Below, piece by piece: positions 30,787 through 42,955 of a stretch of 46,087 nt of DNA (position 1 is its first letter; every line of letters starts with the position of its first letter). The position numbers and the translations under genes were made by a program. Source of the DNA: Hortaea werneckii (lineage: Eukaryota; Ascomycota; Dothideomycetes; Mycosphaerellales; Teratosphaeriaceae); the NCBI GenBank assembly GCA_037044905.1, contig JBAOKB010000041.1:1-46087 (forward strand), written 5' to 3'. The notes beneath the pieces were generated by a model. That model saw only the letters and a list, made by a program, of their open reading frames with translations. It did no database searches and had not been told where the DNA came from.

Positions 30787-31266
30787 ATGGCAGAACCTCG
30801 TTCCAGTCGCCTGGTAAAGCTAAACCAATTGCAACACATAGATTTAGGCACCAAAGTACGATTCCTCGGCTGGTATGTTTATCTTTTCATGCAGATATGA
30901 GGATGCCTAATCTTCTGCAGCGTTCATGCGTATGACGGGCAGAGTGCATGTCTCACCCTCCACGACCGCTACCCAGCGACTGCAAATGGCGCGCCCACCG
31001 CGCTCGTCTCGATGGAGAATCTGCTTGAATCTCTCAACCATGAACTGATCGCGGTTGGCTCTTGGATCAACGTCATTGGGTATCTTCGACCTCTCCCAAA
31101 AAGTGTTGTCCGTTCGGCCGATGAAAAGAGCTCTAGAAGTGCAAGACGCCACTCGCAGCCCGCCGTCTTCGTCGAAAGCAGCATGATCTGGTCCGCTGGT
31201 AGCGTCAGGATGGAGAAGTATGACGCCGCTTTGACAGAGCTACAGCTGGCGGACAACAGTACATGA
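30787..31266 (+). CDS. TEN1: CST complex subunit Ten1 (telomere capping, OB fold)
   Basis: Small OB-fold protein that with Stn1 and Cdc13/Ctc1 binds the telomeric single-strand overhang and promotes lagging-strand fill-in. Exons are 30787-30872 and 30921-31266, 143 residues. The 48-base intron (30873-30920) has GTATGT, CCTAATC and CTGCAG signals; joining gives Gly-Thr-Lys-Val-Arg-Phe-Leu-Gly-Cys-Val-His-Ala-Tyr. This strand pattern, then Leu-Thr-Leu-His-Asp-Arg-Tyr-Pro, Val-Ser-Met-Glu-Asn-Leu-Leu-Glu-Ser-Leu, Val-Gly-Ser-Trp-Ile-Asn-Val-Ile-Gly-Tyr and a final Ser-Met-Ile-Trp-Ser-Ala-Gly block, matches Pezizomycotina Ten1. Length is typical. It is divergent from SNF7; the shared promoter has a telomere-repeat palindrome. 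Confidence 0.85.
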
Positions 31267-32881
31267 ACCGAAGATTTCTTCCTCGCCTCAAGAATCCTCA
31301 CACGGCAGTCTATGAGGGAACGCGTCTGGACTAGCTCCGCTTCCTCTCCCATACTCCAGGCCTACAACATCGCATTCTAGCCCCTCCGCAACTCTCCCTA
31401 GGGTCTCTGGTATCCAAATTCTCGCCACGCGCTTACTGGTCAAGGATCAGAATTCTCCAGATGGATCACTTGCAAACACTTGCAATTCTCGCTGCGCCTC
31501 GCCTGCCAGAGCCAGTCAGAGGCCTTGGAGAGCATTCAAGGAGGATTTAAAGTCTGAACTCGGTTTCCACTCAAAGGCCAATAGATTGCCTGAGCTCTAA
31601 GCTCTAGAAGATTAGGCTCCTTGGAAGTGCGGTTCACCGCAATGATATTCCACCGATATCGACCACCGAGTTTTAGGTAGCGGGTGGTAGAGTAGTGAGG
31701 GCCTTGATAGCTGTCGGTAATACCATCTTCAAGAATGTGGGGCCTAATGCGGCATGGCGACTCCTCAGATCGACGGTCTCATTTGCGAGAAGACATTTGT
31801 ATAGCGTTTTGTCCTGTCAAATTTTCAATCACGTGGAAGTAAACATTGACCATCTCGGTACATTGATTGGAATCCTTATATGAAGGCATGGCCATGTTTC
31901 TACCATTTGGTTGATTGCCATGGATTGCGATAGATTACTCCCCGCATTGCATTCAACGGAGGCAGAGTGGCGGATCAAAAATTCGGATTTCCTTGACATA
32001 CAGCCTACCTACGAGCTGAATGTCTCGTATGTACCCACTTGTGAATGCCGATCTATATACGCTTCTAGAACGCGTAACCTCTAATCTAAAGTCGGCTCTT
32101 CCCGACCTGAAGACCTGAGTCCGTACGTCAGCGCCAACGGTTCTGTCAGGAACGGGTTCGACGGCGAAAGCGGGTTGGATCGCAGGGCTGTGGACCAGAT
32201 GCTCCGATTGAAGCCTTTTTGGCATGCAGATCTCATGAATCAAACACAGGTTCAATTCAACATCTGTAACGAATCTGCGTATCAGCTTTGGTTCGTGGCA
32301 CCGTCGAATGTTGCAGGTGGTCGTGGCACCGCGGAAGAGAGGCCTTGACGTAGAAAACGCGCTAAGGGGCAGCTAGGCGTAGTCCAATTATAGCAAGCTC
32401 GTGGCTGAGGAAACGGTCAAGACATTCCAGTCCCATACTTTACGACGGCCTTTGTAGCTCCTTGCCAGACATCTCCATACAGTCGCATAGAAGGAGATTG
32501 CTTCAGTCCTCATTGCATTGATCATCCCGGGCGAAAACGAGTCGGTGCGAGTGGTGGCCTCAGAAGCAAGCGCTCTGCTGAACCTGAAACAGACCACTGG
32601 CGGGTGTTGCCGTCCCAGGGTCCAGTCTCCGCGAACCTACCCGCCTCGCCCGCCACGCCTGGGGCCTGTGATCACGAGCGTGAAACCTACTATTCTCTCC
32701 CTATTATTCTTTGTCCGCCAGCAGTCGCACTCCCTCTACGCGGCCTTCTTTGTTCAATTCTTCATTCCCTACAAGGCGTGCTATCGCCATCAGCCCCTAG
32801 TGCAGTTAATCATACTCCTCGCGCATTCTTGACAGGGAAAAGTGGACACGGGATCTATCCCCAGCTTGGAACGGTTTCATA
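31267..32881. other. Gene-poor stretch between TEN1 and chitin synthase
   Basis: About 1.6 kb with short frames only, none recognisable. The final 200 bases before 32882 are pyrimidine-rich and would be the chitin synthase leader; long leaders are common for fungal chitin synthase genes. No repeat or RNA gene noticed. Confidence 0.45.
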
Positions 32882-35754
32882 ATGGCGTACCAAGGCGGTG
32901 GAGGCTACGGCGACCAACACCGCATGCACGACTTACCGCCAGGCGGAGTAAGTAAACCCGCCAAATAAACAGGCCAATTCAATGGCAGGAAGACGAAGAG
33001 ATATCTAACGTTGACATCGCAGCAACCTTACCACGCACCCCCTCCCCGCGACAGCGATGACGAAGAGCAAGGGACCTCTCTCCTACATCAGGGTCCGTTT
33101 CAAGGCCCTTTTGATGATCCAGGCAGTCGCGGAGGCACACCTGGGATCAACGAGCCGACCGGATACCAGTTAGAAGAGTCATATGTGGGCGCAAGTGCTG
33201 GACACGCGCCGCCTTACAATGGCTATGGCGACACTGGATACCATGGCACTACCTTATCAGACACAGGTTACGCGCCTCCTGACCGCGTGCCAAGCCCGTA
33301 CTCCAGAAGCGAGACAGGCAGCACAGAGGCATGGGCCCAACGACAGGTGCCAGGCGGCAACGCAGGTGGACTAAAGCGTGGAGCTACGCGTAAAGTCAAG
33401 CTTGTGCAGGGCTCGGTGCTGAGCGTCGACTATCCCGTGCCATCTGCGATCCAGAATGCCGTCCAAGCGAAGTATAGGAACGACCTGGAGAGTGGCAGCG
33501 AGGAGTTTACCTACCTGCGCTACACGGCCGCGACTTGCGATCCGAATGACTTCACCCTGAAGAATGGCTACAATCTGCGTCCGGCAATGTATAACAGACA
33601 TACCGAGTTGCTGATTGCTATTACATACTACAACGAGGACAAGACGCTGACGGCACGTACGCTACACGGTGTCATGCAGAACATCCGCGAAATTGTAAAT
33701 CTGAAGAAGTCGGAGTTCTGGAACAAGGGTGGCCCGGCTTGGCAGAAGATTGTAGTCTGCTTGGTGTTTGATGGTATCGATCCTTGCGACAAGGGCACGC
33801 TGGACGTGCTGGCTACAATTGGTATCTACCAGGACGGCATCATGAAGCGTGACATTGACGGCAAGGAGACGACCGCGCACATTTTTGAGTATACCACGCA
33901 GCTTTCCGTGACGCCAAACCAGCAGTTGATTCGACCTCTGGATGATGGTCCGTCAACTCTCCCGCCCGTGCAGATGATGTTCTGTCTGAAGCAGAAGAAC
34001 ACCAAGAAGATCAACTCGCATAGATGGCTGTTCACGGCTTTTGGCCGCATTCTGAACCCGGAAGTGTGTATCTTGCTCGATGCTGGTACGAAGCCTGGCC
34101 ACAAGTCGCTCCTGGCACTGTGGGAGGCATTCTACAACGACAAGGATCTCGGAGGCGCTTGCGGTGAGATCCACGCCATGTTGGGACGTGGCTGGCGGAA
34201 TCTGCTCAACCCGCTTGTCGCTGTTCAGAACTTCGAATACAAGATTTCCAACATTCTGGACAAACCGCTGGAGTCATCCTTCGGTTATGTCTCTGTGCTT
34301 CCCGGTGCTTTCTCCGCATACCGCTTCCGCGCAATCATGGGTCGGCCGCTCGAGCAGTATTTCCACGGTGACCACACGCTGTCTAAGCAGCTTGGTCCGA
34401 AGGGTATTGAGGGCATGAACATCTTCAAGAAGAACATGTTCTTGGCCGAGGATCGTATCCTGTGTTTCGAACTGGTTGCTAAGGCCGGCTCAAAATGGCA
34501 TCTTACCTACGTCAAGGCTTCCAAGGGTGAAACTGACGTGCCGGAAGGTGCTGCAGAGTTCATCGGTCAGCGCAGAAGATGGCTGAATGGTTCTTTTGCG
34601 GCTACCCTCTATTCGCTCATGCATTTCTCCAGGATGTACCGATCTGGCCACAATCTGATCCGCATGTTCTTCTTCCATATCCAGCTGATCTACAACTTGG
34701 CTATGGTCTTCCTGTCTTGGTTCTCTCTTGGTAAGATGCATGCTCTGCCTTGCCAAGTAATGTTTGCTAACCTGGTTTTACAGCGTCTTACTATCTTACA
34801 ACGGTCGTCATTATGGACTTGGTTGGCCAGCCTTCCAGCTCGAACAACAACCATGCATTCCCCTTCGGCAACGATGTCACTCCGGTCTTCAACACGATTC
34901 TCAAATATGCCTACCTGGCATTCTTGCTGTTGCAGTTCATTCTGGCCTTAGGTAATCGACCAAAGGGTAGCAGATGGAGTTACATTGTCTCCTTCTGCGT
35001 CTTCGGCCTGATTCAGTTCTACATCATCGTCCAGTCCTTCTACCTGGTTGTCAACGCCTTCACGAGCGATAACACCACCGACATCGAAACAGGCAAAGGC
35101 GTCGACAAATTCCTCTCGAGCTTCTTCGCCAGCAGCGGACCAGGTATCATCCTGATCGCTCTAGCTGCAACCTTCGGTCTCTACTTCGTTGCCTCCTTCC
35201 TCTACCTGGACCCCTGGCACATGTTCACCTCGTTCCCGCAGTACCTTCTCTGCATGACGAGCTACATCAACATCCTGATGGTCTACGCCTTCAGCAACTG
35301 GCACGACGTCTCGTGGGGCACGAAGGGAGCCGACAAAGCCGACGCCTTACCCTCCGCTCAAACTCAGAAGGGCAAGGACGGCAAGGGCACCGTCATCGAA
35401 GAGGCCGACCTCTCTCAGGCCGACATCGACTCCCAGTTCGAACAGACCGTCAAACGCGCCTTAACCCCTTACGTCGCCCCCAAAGAAGACCAGAGCAAGT
35501 CCCTCGACGACTCGTATAAGTCCTTCCGAACCCGACTCGTGACTTTCTGGATCTTCTCCAACGCTCTGCTGGCTGTGGCCATCACGTCGGATAATTTCGA
35601 TCAGTTCGGTTTCACGTCTGAAGCGACTACACGCACGGCGAACTTCTTCCGAGCCCTCCTCTGGGCTACTGCCGCCTTGTCGTTCGTGAGATTTATCGGA
35701 TGTATGTGGTTCTTGGGCAAGAGCGGTTTACTTTGCTGCTTTGCCCGGAGGTAG
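32882..35754 (+). CDS. chsB: Class III chitin synthase
   Basis: Membrane-bound GT2 enzyme that polymerises UDP-GlcNAc into wall chitin at hyphal tips and septa. Exons are 32882-32947, 33023-34730 and 34784-35754, 914 residues. Introns are 75 bases (GTAAGT, TATCTAACG, CATCGCAG) and 53 bases (GTAAGA, TTGCTAACC, TTTTACAG). The first exon encodes only 22 Gly/Gln-rich residues. The N-terminal 130 residues are disordered. Catalytic motifs: Leu-Leu-Asp-Ala-Gly-Thr-Lys-Pro near 374, Ala-Glu-Asp-Arg-Ile-Leu near 497 and Gln-Arg-Arg-Arg-Trp near 538. Several membrane segments follow and the protein ends Cys-Cys-Phe-Ala-Arg-Arg. The short N-tail and the Gly-Val-Met-Gln-Asn-Ile-Arg and Gly-Ile-Asp-Pro-Cys-Asp-Lys blocks mark class III rather than I or II. 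Class III enzymes are found in filamentous fungi, not budding yeast. Confidence 0.95.
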
Positions 35755-36901
35755 TTCCCACGCGGATGTTGGGGTGTGGTCGCGCTATGGTTACTACTAC
35801 TACTGCTGCTGCTACTGGATGCGCGGTGTTTCTGCCGCTTTTTAATGGGATCGCTTGCTCCGATGAGAAGAGGAGAAAAGAGAGGAAAGGGAAGGAGTTC
35901 TTTATACCATTTGTATCTTCGACGAAAATTTCGTCTGTTATGGGCAAATCAAATGACATTTGATCTTGGTCGGTATTTGGAGATGAAAGGGGCGTCCGTG
36001 GATTCTTGATAGTGGGAAGATTGTCGCATTAGCGGGAAAAGAAGCCCTGTCTCTCTGTAGTGTATCCTGTTTTACCGACCAATCCCGCTATGCTTCCCTG
36101 CTGTCGTATTGGCGAGAAATTTAGATATAAAAACTAATCAGGAGGCCTTCTCCACCTGGTCTGCTACGAGTCTGGATCTTTTGGCTATTTACTTCTACTG
36201 GAGCTCTTCGCTCGGACGGTAGTGGGAAGGGGCCTGCCAAAGGGGAACGAATCATAGTGTAGTCATTCCCGCCCTGATCCTTTGCTATGTCGCTTCGGCA
36301 CTACAAATCCTCCGCATTGTTGCGGCGAAGGTTCTGTCGAATTTCGCGAACAACTTTCCCTGTTTTTCTCCGGGAAAGTAGAATTTTCTATTCCTGGCAG
36401 CTCATTTTTATTCATGAGGTCGTCTACCGCAGTGCGCGGTTGCGTACCTGATGAGACTACTGTACCTACCGCCTGCTATAGTATATGCGCGATGATCGAA
36501 GTCCAGCGTCACCAATTGACTTCATCTCCACCCCGGACGGGAAGCTGCCGAAGGCTTGGATGGTCCGCCAAGTTGGCAGCAACCGCGAGACGTCCCGCGG
36601 AGCGTCTCCGCATAGCCTCTCTTGTCTCACTGATCGAGCTGCTTGGACCGATGTGAGCGCGAGAAGGATGGGGATGGAGGACCGTTAAAAGGATCCATGG
36701 GCTTTAAGCCGCCCGCCGTCTCGAGTCCTCTTCGGAAGGATCATGCGCGTGATGTAGGCTGTGTCTTGGTTTGCATCTGTGCTTCGCCATTATTCCTTCT
36801 TTACTGGGTAGGTATAAGAATGAGCGTAAGTTTGAATGCGTTTTCTCTCGTAGTTCACAGAAGGGAGTGTCTATTCTAGTCATACATTCATCCCCTTCAC
36901 C
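35755..36901. other. Intergenic stretch between chitin synthase and GH76
   Basis: No convincing gene. A short triplet microsatellite (TAC and TGC units, about 35790-35817) lies just after the chitin synthase stop. A TATA-like GGTATAAG at about 36810 sits some 90 bases before the GH76 ATG and could be its core promoter. Confidence 0.5.
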
Positions 36902-38433
36902 ATGCGATCTTCAGTATCCACGTTGGCCAGCGTGGCGCTGGCCGCCTCCACCACCGTCTCTGGAATCGAATTGGACGTCAACAGCACCTCTTCCGTCTAC
37001 GATGCGGCGCAGAAAATCGCCTCGAACGTGATGGCACGGTACCAGAACTCTAGCGCCGTACCCGGGCTATTCGGCCAACCGTATTATTTCTGGGAGGCCG
37101 GGCTGGCGTGGGACGCGATGATCAACTATGCTTCCGCGACGGGGGACTCGCAGTGGAATGACATGATCGCCGAGAATATCCTGTTTCAGAAAGGTCCGGA
37201 CAACGACTTCATGCCGCCTAACCAGACCAAAACCCTCGGGAACGACGACCAGGCTCGCTGGGCTCTTGCGGCCATGACGGCGGCTGAGCGCGGGTTTCCG
37301 CTCCCTGAGGACGCCGGGGTGGGGAATTGGTCGGAGCTGGCGATCAATGTGTGGAACTCGCAGGTCGCACGGTGGGATGATAGCTCGTGTGGAGGGGGTC
37401 TGCGATGGCAGATCTTCAGCTTCAATAATGGCTACAACTACAAGAATTCGTTTTCTAATGGCGAGTTCGTCCAACTCGGTACGCGGCTTGCGAGGTATAC
37501 TGGGAACAACACCTACATTGACTGGGCGCTGGAGGCGGCGCAGTGGGCTGTCGATTTTGGGCTTCTTGACCAAGAGGGCCGGGTGTTCGACGGAACAAGT
37601 ACCAATGACAATTGTTCTCAGTTGAATCACATTCAGTGGACTGCCAATACGGGAGCTTATTTGAGTGGCAGTGCGTATGCGGCGAACTACGTAAGTAACG
37701 ACGATGTTGTCCATTTAAGGCTGGGATTGACGAGGCTGACTTCCTTTTCTACTTTCTTGGGGACCAGTCAAGAACGATCCGTTGGACAGGATACAGTTCC
37801 GTTCTGTTCCTCGCCGCAAACGCCACCTTCTTCGATGACGGTGTCATGTACGAGGTCGCCTGCGAACCGAACATGAACTGCAATACCGACCAATTGGCCT
37901 TTAAAGCAGTGCTCGCTCGGGCAATGGCCAACACTAAGAACCTTGCGGCAACGGGCGAAGTCAGCCAAGGCGAGGGCTGCCTCTTCAACCAAACGGGGCC
38001 ATGCAAGACAATTGGGTCTGACCGCGAGGTCATCCAAGGCTGGCTGGAAAGCACTGCTAAGGCTGCCGCCGCATCGTGTGAGATGCAGGACTCGGGACTC
38101 ATGTGCGGCACCAGCTGGCGCCAGGACGGATACGATGGACACTCCGGCTTGGGTCAGGATCTAAATGCCTTGGAGGCGATCCTCGCCGTCCTGCCGCATT
38201 ACGAGTACCAGACTACTCTGCCGGTGAACAGTGCTGGGATGCCGGGCGGCTACCAGCCCCCGACGTATTCCGACACGCCGGGGAACAGCAGCAGTAGCAG
38301 TAACGGCACGAGTCCTTCGAGCTCTGCGAGCCCTTCCTCCCCGGCTTCTTACGACAACGCGGCGGGCACTTCGTCTGCCTCTCTGTTCGCGTTGGTCGCC
38401 GCTGCGGGAGTGATGGTGGCTTGTTCGACGTAG
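36902..38433 (+). CDS. GPI-anchored GH76 mannanase/transglycosidase (DCW1/DFG5 type)
   Basis: Wall-remodelling enzyme thought to act on the mannan part of GPI anchors, linking GPI proteins into the wall. Exons are 36902-37690 and 37768-38433, 484 residues; the 77-base intron (37691-37767, GTAAGT, GGGACCAG) joins in phase 0 at Ala-Asn-Tyr/Ser-Arg-Thr-Ile-Arg-Trp. It has a signal peptide to about residue 21, then the GH76 pattern: Tyr-Tyr-Phe-Trp-Glu-Ala-Gly-Leu-Ala-Trp, Asn-Asp-Asp-Gln-Ala-Arg-Trp, Gly-Gly-Gly-Leu-Arg-Trp-Gln-Ile, Asn-Asp-Asn-Cys and Gln-Trp-Thr-Ala-Asn-Thr-Gly-Ala-Tyr. The C-terminus is Ser/Gly-rich and ends in a hydrophobic GPI-attachment tail. Many N-glycosylation sites. 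It is the next gene after the chitin synthase and on the same strand, so two wall genes adjoin. Confidence 0.93.
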
Positions 38434-38989
38434 GCAAGGAGAGATATATCGGACTGTATGGTAGTTAGCCAACTTAATCAATACCTTTGAGCCTGCTACC
38501 CTTGATTTATTTAATTTGCTTTTTCTTCCCCCCATCTGAAGGTTCACCATATCTTCCACCTTGGACGTTCACATGCCGGGATGATCCAGCCGAAGTGCGG
38601 GGAGTAACGGCAGAGAAGTGAAAGCCAGCGAATGAACGTCATTGCTTTGGCATCACACATGCACCTTCTCGCTTCAAGACCCAGTTTCAAATTCGCACTC
38701 GCACTCACATTACTCACTCCACCGCCTGTCGACCTCTTCCAGACCAGCATCACATTCGCGAATGTATCACTTGATCTACGCGGTATAATACCCTTTGCTC
38801 GCTCTCTCACTCACCTCCACCCTTCATGCAACGATTCGGACGAGGTATATATTCGACCGACCACTCGCAACCGCCCATACAGTGACCTGAGGACTATTGC
38901 AGCCTAGCATAGCCTAGCCTGTAGACGACAAAGTCGCAAGAATATATATCACGTACATATACGCCTTCTAGGCGGGACCAACACCTATC
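38434..38989. other. Intergenic, promoter and leader of the IFRD gene
   Basis: No gene seen. The sequence is C/T-rich (about 38690-38830) and contains AT-rich patches (ATATAT at about 38941-38960) just before the ATG at 38990, fitting a promoter and 5' leader. Short frames only. Confidence 0.5.
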
Positions 38990-40330
38990 ATGCACGACCT
39001 CCGGAAACAGGCGCTGGGTCTCGAGTCCGGCAAGACGATGTCGCGAAAGGCCCGCTCCAAATTAGGTACTCCTTCGCCAGGCGGCAGCAGATCGAACAGC
39101 GCCGCACCATCACGCAGCGGATCCCGCGTCCCAAGCCGGAATGCCTCAGACGACGAAGGCGACTTCAGCGACGGCACCCAGTGGAGCACCAACAGCATCG
39201 ACGAGATGATAGCCCCCGGGGAAGCCGACGACGAGGCGTCAGAGACGTGGATTAGCGACCTAAATGATCGTATGAACGAGATCATTGATCGCAAGCGGAG
39301 CTCGGCTGAGGGGAGGGAGCAGACTTTGGTGGGCTTCATCAGTCACTTGACGCGCCATTATGCGCAGGACCAGATTAAGCATAAGATGGGCGAGTTGGTG
39401 CCGAGTATTTTGAAGAGCGTCAAGAGTGGACAGACGGAGAGGGAGACGGTTCTGGCGTTGAGGGCTCTTGGGATGATCTTGATCACAGATCCGAGAGATG
39501 AGGTGTACGATACTGTCGCTGACACATTCAAAAGGAGTATCAATGATGGTGAGTATGCGGCCGTGAAGATTGCCGGGATCCGCAGTCTCAGTGCTGCAAC
39601 TTTCTACGGCGGAGCATCGACAGAGGAAGTCGAGGAGGTCATGGATCTTTTCCTCGACATCGTGAGCTCCGATGGCGCTGTGATCGAAGCTCCCGACAAC
39701 GCGGAGATCGTCACCGCTGCGCTGGAGGAGTGGGGTTTTCTCGCCACTCAACTAGAGGACATGGAAGAAACCACCGAAGCCGCCATGGACACCTTCGTGG
39801 ACCAGCTCGAGAGCGGCGACGTGGACGTGCAAGTCGCTGCCGGCGAGAACATCGCCCTGCTATTCGAGAAAAGCTACACGGACGTAGAACCCGGCGACGA
39901 CGTGGAGAAGCTGGACCCCAACGACGTCGAGACGGGCCACGGCCAACCCACCATGATCAAACGCTACACTGTCTACCGCCAAAAACCCCTCCTGCAATCC
40001 ACCCTCGACTCCCTTGCCAAAGCCTCCTCTAAGCGTCTCTCGAAGAAGGACCGCAAACAGCTGCACACGGCTTTCGCCGATATCGCGCATACGGTCGAGA
40101 AACCCACTCGCGGCCCGCGGTACAGCACCGCGCTGGATGAAGACGGGCGCGAGTACGGCTCGCGCATGAAAGTCAATCTCGGCGCCGGCAGCATCATGAC
40201 CATCGATGCGTGGTGGAAACTCGCCCGGTTCCAGGGGTTGAAAAGGTTGTTGCAGGCCGGTTTCTTGGTGCATTATGAGTTCAATGAGGCGGTTTATGAG
40301 AGTTTGCCGGTCGTGGTTGATGATGAGTAA
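38990..40330 (+). CDS. Interferon-related developmental regulator (IFRD) family protein
   Basis: Single exon of 446 residues. The N-terminal 70 residues are basic and Ser-rich (Met-Ser-Arg-Lys-Ala-Arg-Ser-Lys), then acidic. The central part (about 80-310) is an alpha-helical repeat domain with Ile-Ser-x-Leu-Thr-Arg-His-Tyr, Ala-Leu-Arg-Ala-Leu-Gly-Met-Ile and Ala-Ala-Gly-Glu-Asn-Ile-Ala-Leu-Leu-Phe-Glu. The last 60 residues match the IFRD C-terminal domain (Gly-Ala-Gly-Ser-Ile-Met-Thr-Ile-Asp-Ala-Trp-Trp-Lys, and Leu-Leu-Gln-Ala-Gly-Phe-Leu-Val-His-Tyr). Mammalian IFRD2 binds translationally inactive 80S ribosomes and IFRD1 is a transcription co-regulator; the role of the fungal protein is not established from sequence. 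Probably cytosolic or nuclear; no membrane segment. Confidence 0.9.
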   Translation: MHDLRKQALGLESGKTMSRKARSKLGTPSPGGSRSNSAAPSRSGSRVPSRNASDDEGDFSDGTQWSTNSIDEMIAPGEADDEASETWISDLNDRMNEIIDRKRSSAEGREQTLVGFISHLTRHYAQDQIKHKMGELVPSILKSVKSGQTERETVLALRALGMILITDPRDEVYDTVADTFKRSINDGEYAAVKIAGIRSLSAATFYGGASTEEVEEVMDLFLDIVSSDGAVIEAPDNAEIVTAALEEWGFLATQLEDMEETTEAAMDTFVDQLESGDVDVQVAAGENIALLFEKSYTDVEPGDDVEKLDPNDVETGHGQPTMIKRYTVYRQKPLLQSTLDSLAKASSKRLSKKDRKQLHTAFADIAHTVEKPTRGPRYSTALDEDGREYGSRMKVNLGAGSIMTIDAWWKLARFQGLKRLLQAGFLVHYEFNEAVYESLPVVVDDE

Positions 40331-41167
40331 GACGAACTTTTTTTTTTCTTTCGGGAGGAATCGATTTTTGCGAGGTTTCATGAGCTGCGCGTCCTGCGAT
40401 TCGTCATCGGTGCATGGCATTTGGCTTCTGCTTCTTGGAGGTTACAATGTTAGCGTGCGGGTGGCTTAGAGGGATGTGAGTGCTACGTACGTGTAACCTA
40501 CACAGCATTGAGATGCTTCCTACGATGGCAAAGACAGAAAAAACCTTTTTCTTGATGTGTGACGACTTTTGGTAATGAGCGGGTATTGTTTTGCTCTATG
40601 ATCTTAGATACCCTAAATGAGTATGATATATCTTCATTCGCACTACCTCTTCTCCTTTTCTCCTTTTGAATGGTCGATCTCGATTCAAGCCCATCTCAAA
40701 CACAGCCACGTCGAACTCTCTCGGGCTTCGAGGTGGGAAAGTCATTTAGGCTGTCCATCTTCGCAAGCCTCTCCACGTACTGCCCGCCGTCGGCACCTAA
40801 ATGCGAGCCTGATCGTGTGTGATCTATCTGCAAGCGGTGCGTGATCTTTTGGAGACTTTGCGAGTGCTCTATGCACCACTTCAAGTCCAGCCGGTGCTTT
40901 TCGGCCTCCCACCCTAGCCCAAAGGTGGTGCTCCAGACGGGTATGAGTCATCTGGAGATTAGGCATAGTCGACCAGAGTCCGGCCGTTGGCTAGGCTCAG
41001 GATCATCACAGGAATTCCATAGCTCTGCTGAGTATTCACAGGCCGACGAGTTGGTCGTACTACCGCGCCGACTCGAAAGTGACTGGGGTTCGTAAGGCCA
41101 GTATTATGCTTATTCTTGGATTTTGTGCATGTTGGAAAAATCCACATGCCGCTCGTTCACGCTTTGC
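40331..41167. other. Intergenic between two convergent genes
   Basis: About 840 bases between the IFRD stop and the MFS transporter stop. Short frames only, no repeat or RNA gene seen. It contains the 3' UTRs of both genes. Confidence 0.5.
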
Positions 41168-42955
41168 TTAGCCAAAGTTGAAGGCGAACTTGCTCTTCGA
41201 CCGGATCCTCTTGCCATAGAAATAGAAGACGATCGGGAACGGCACCAAAGCCAGACACAGGAAGGCCAGCAGACAAGACGCCCACTGCGTACCGAGATCC
41301 TGGTACATGTAGGTGGAGAACAGGGGGAAGGCGGCGGCGACGAAGCTCCGGACCAGTGCGTTGGCGGCGAGGGCCGAGTTCGCGTCGAAGAGGTACACGT
41401 CGACGAGGTAGATGACGGCGGGCATGAAGACGCCGATGATGCCGGCGCCGATGAAGGCACCGCTGATGATTTGGGGCCAGGGGTTGATGCTCGGGTACGA
41501 GGTCCATGCGAACCTGGGGCAGCTTGTCAGTAACCATTACACGGAGTAAATTGCTCTTGCATGTTGCTTACCAGAACATTCCAATGACCAAGACGACGGA
41601 GCCGAGCATCATAGAAGGCAATCTCTCTTCCGGAATCGGCTTCTTCGCTTTGATGAGCTTAGGCGTGAAGACGACTCTGGTCTCCCAACACATATACCCG
41701 CAAGCAACGAGCACGCCAATGAAAACAGCGACGAAGGGTAGAGAGGAGACGCCGAACTCAAAACCGCGATCGTACTCGAAGCTGAATGGGAAAGCGAAGA
41801 AGATCAGGTAAAGGATACCGTAGACCAACGAGATGTAGAGCGTCATGGCGATGAGGATAGGCTCCATGACGATCATCTGCATGGGCTTGAGGCCATACTT
41901 GCGCAGCAAGGCACCCATCTTGACGGGTTCCTCTTCCAGCCTAGAGTGCAGCGCCCAGTCCTTCGTCTCGAACCTCAGACGGGCAGCCTTCTTCCTGAGA
42001 ATGATAGGCGCGAGCGACTCCGGGACGGTAGGAAGCGCGAGCACCACGAAAAACGCAGCCATGATCATCGTGAACCACAAAGTCCAACTGGGGCCTAGGT
42101 TGGGGTTCTTCACAGTGAACTCTCCAACGATGGGTCCAATGGTCGGCCCGGCGAAGACGGCACCGGCGTAGGCCATAGTGGCGATGCCACGGGAGGCCAT
42201 GTCCCAGAAATCGACGTAGGCTCCGGCGACGATGGCGAGCGGCGCGCTGCCGAAAGCGCCTCCGAAGAAACGGCAGACCATGATCGTTTGGATGTTCGGA
42301 GCGACAGCCACCGGGATCTGAAAGACGATGAACCCGATCATGCCAGCCATTAAAGGATTGCGGCGGCCGTAGAGCTCGCTCAGGGGACCCCATACTAGCG
42401 GGCCTGTAAACAAGGGTGAATTAGTAAGAGTGATTGATAGCCCAGGTTGGAAAGACGATGCTTACCGCAGGCAAATCCACAGACATAAAGCGTCACGCCA
42501 AGGATCATAACCTCCTGGCTGACGCCAAAGCGTTCCGCGTACACAGTCGTGGTGGCGGAAAAGACCGAACTGCCAAAAGAGATGACGAAGGTGAGCATGG
42601 CCATCACGCACGTCATCCAGATCTTCCTCCAGAAAGGCCAGTTTTGAGGGTTTTCGGGATCGTTGGGTCCGTCGAAGTCGACGATGTTGTTCTCTTGCTT
42701 CTCATCGTGCTCGCCGCCTTGCTGGTGAAAGCCCTCTTCTTCATCTCTGGGTGGCTCGTTGGCTTCTTCGATGCCTTTCTCGCGTTCTTCCTCGGGATCT
42801 CTGCGACTCTCCTCATCGTCCTTATCGTCGTGACTCTTCTGCGATGCATGATCCTGTGTCGTGTATGCTTCTGACAGAGGTCTGGACGAAGGTCCGCTCT
42901 GACTCTGATCGCTAGACTCCATAGTGGCGTTCTCCTTTCCCAACAAACCCGACAT
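41168..42955 (-). CDS. MFS transporter, DHA1 drug:H+ antiporter type
   Basis: Plasma-membrane (inferred) proton antiporter for drugs, toxins or small metabolites. Exons are complement of 42466-42955, 41572-42403 and 41168-41513, 555 residues. Introns are 62 bases (42404-42465, GTAAGC, TTACTAATTC, TTTACAG) and 58 bases (41514-41571, GTAAGC, TTACTGAC, CCCCAG). About 95 acidic, charged N-terminal residues precede the first membrane segment, with the common Asp-Pro-Glu-Asn-Pro-Gln-Asn-Trp-Pro motif. Motif A is Gly-Pro-Leu-Ser-Glu-Leu-Tyr-Gly-Arg-Arg after TM2; the Pro-Glu-Ser-Leu and Arg-Phe-Phe-Gly-Gly motifs and about 12 hydrophobic segments are present. ATG 42955 is the first start; 42922 is an alternative. 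The substrate cannot be told. Confidence 0.92.
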
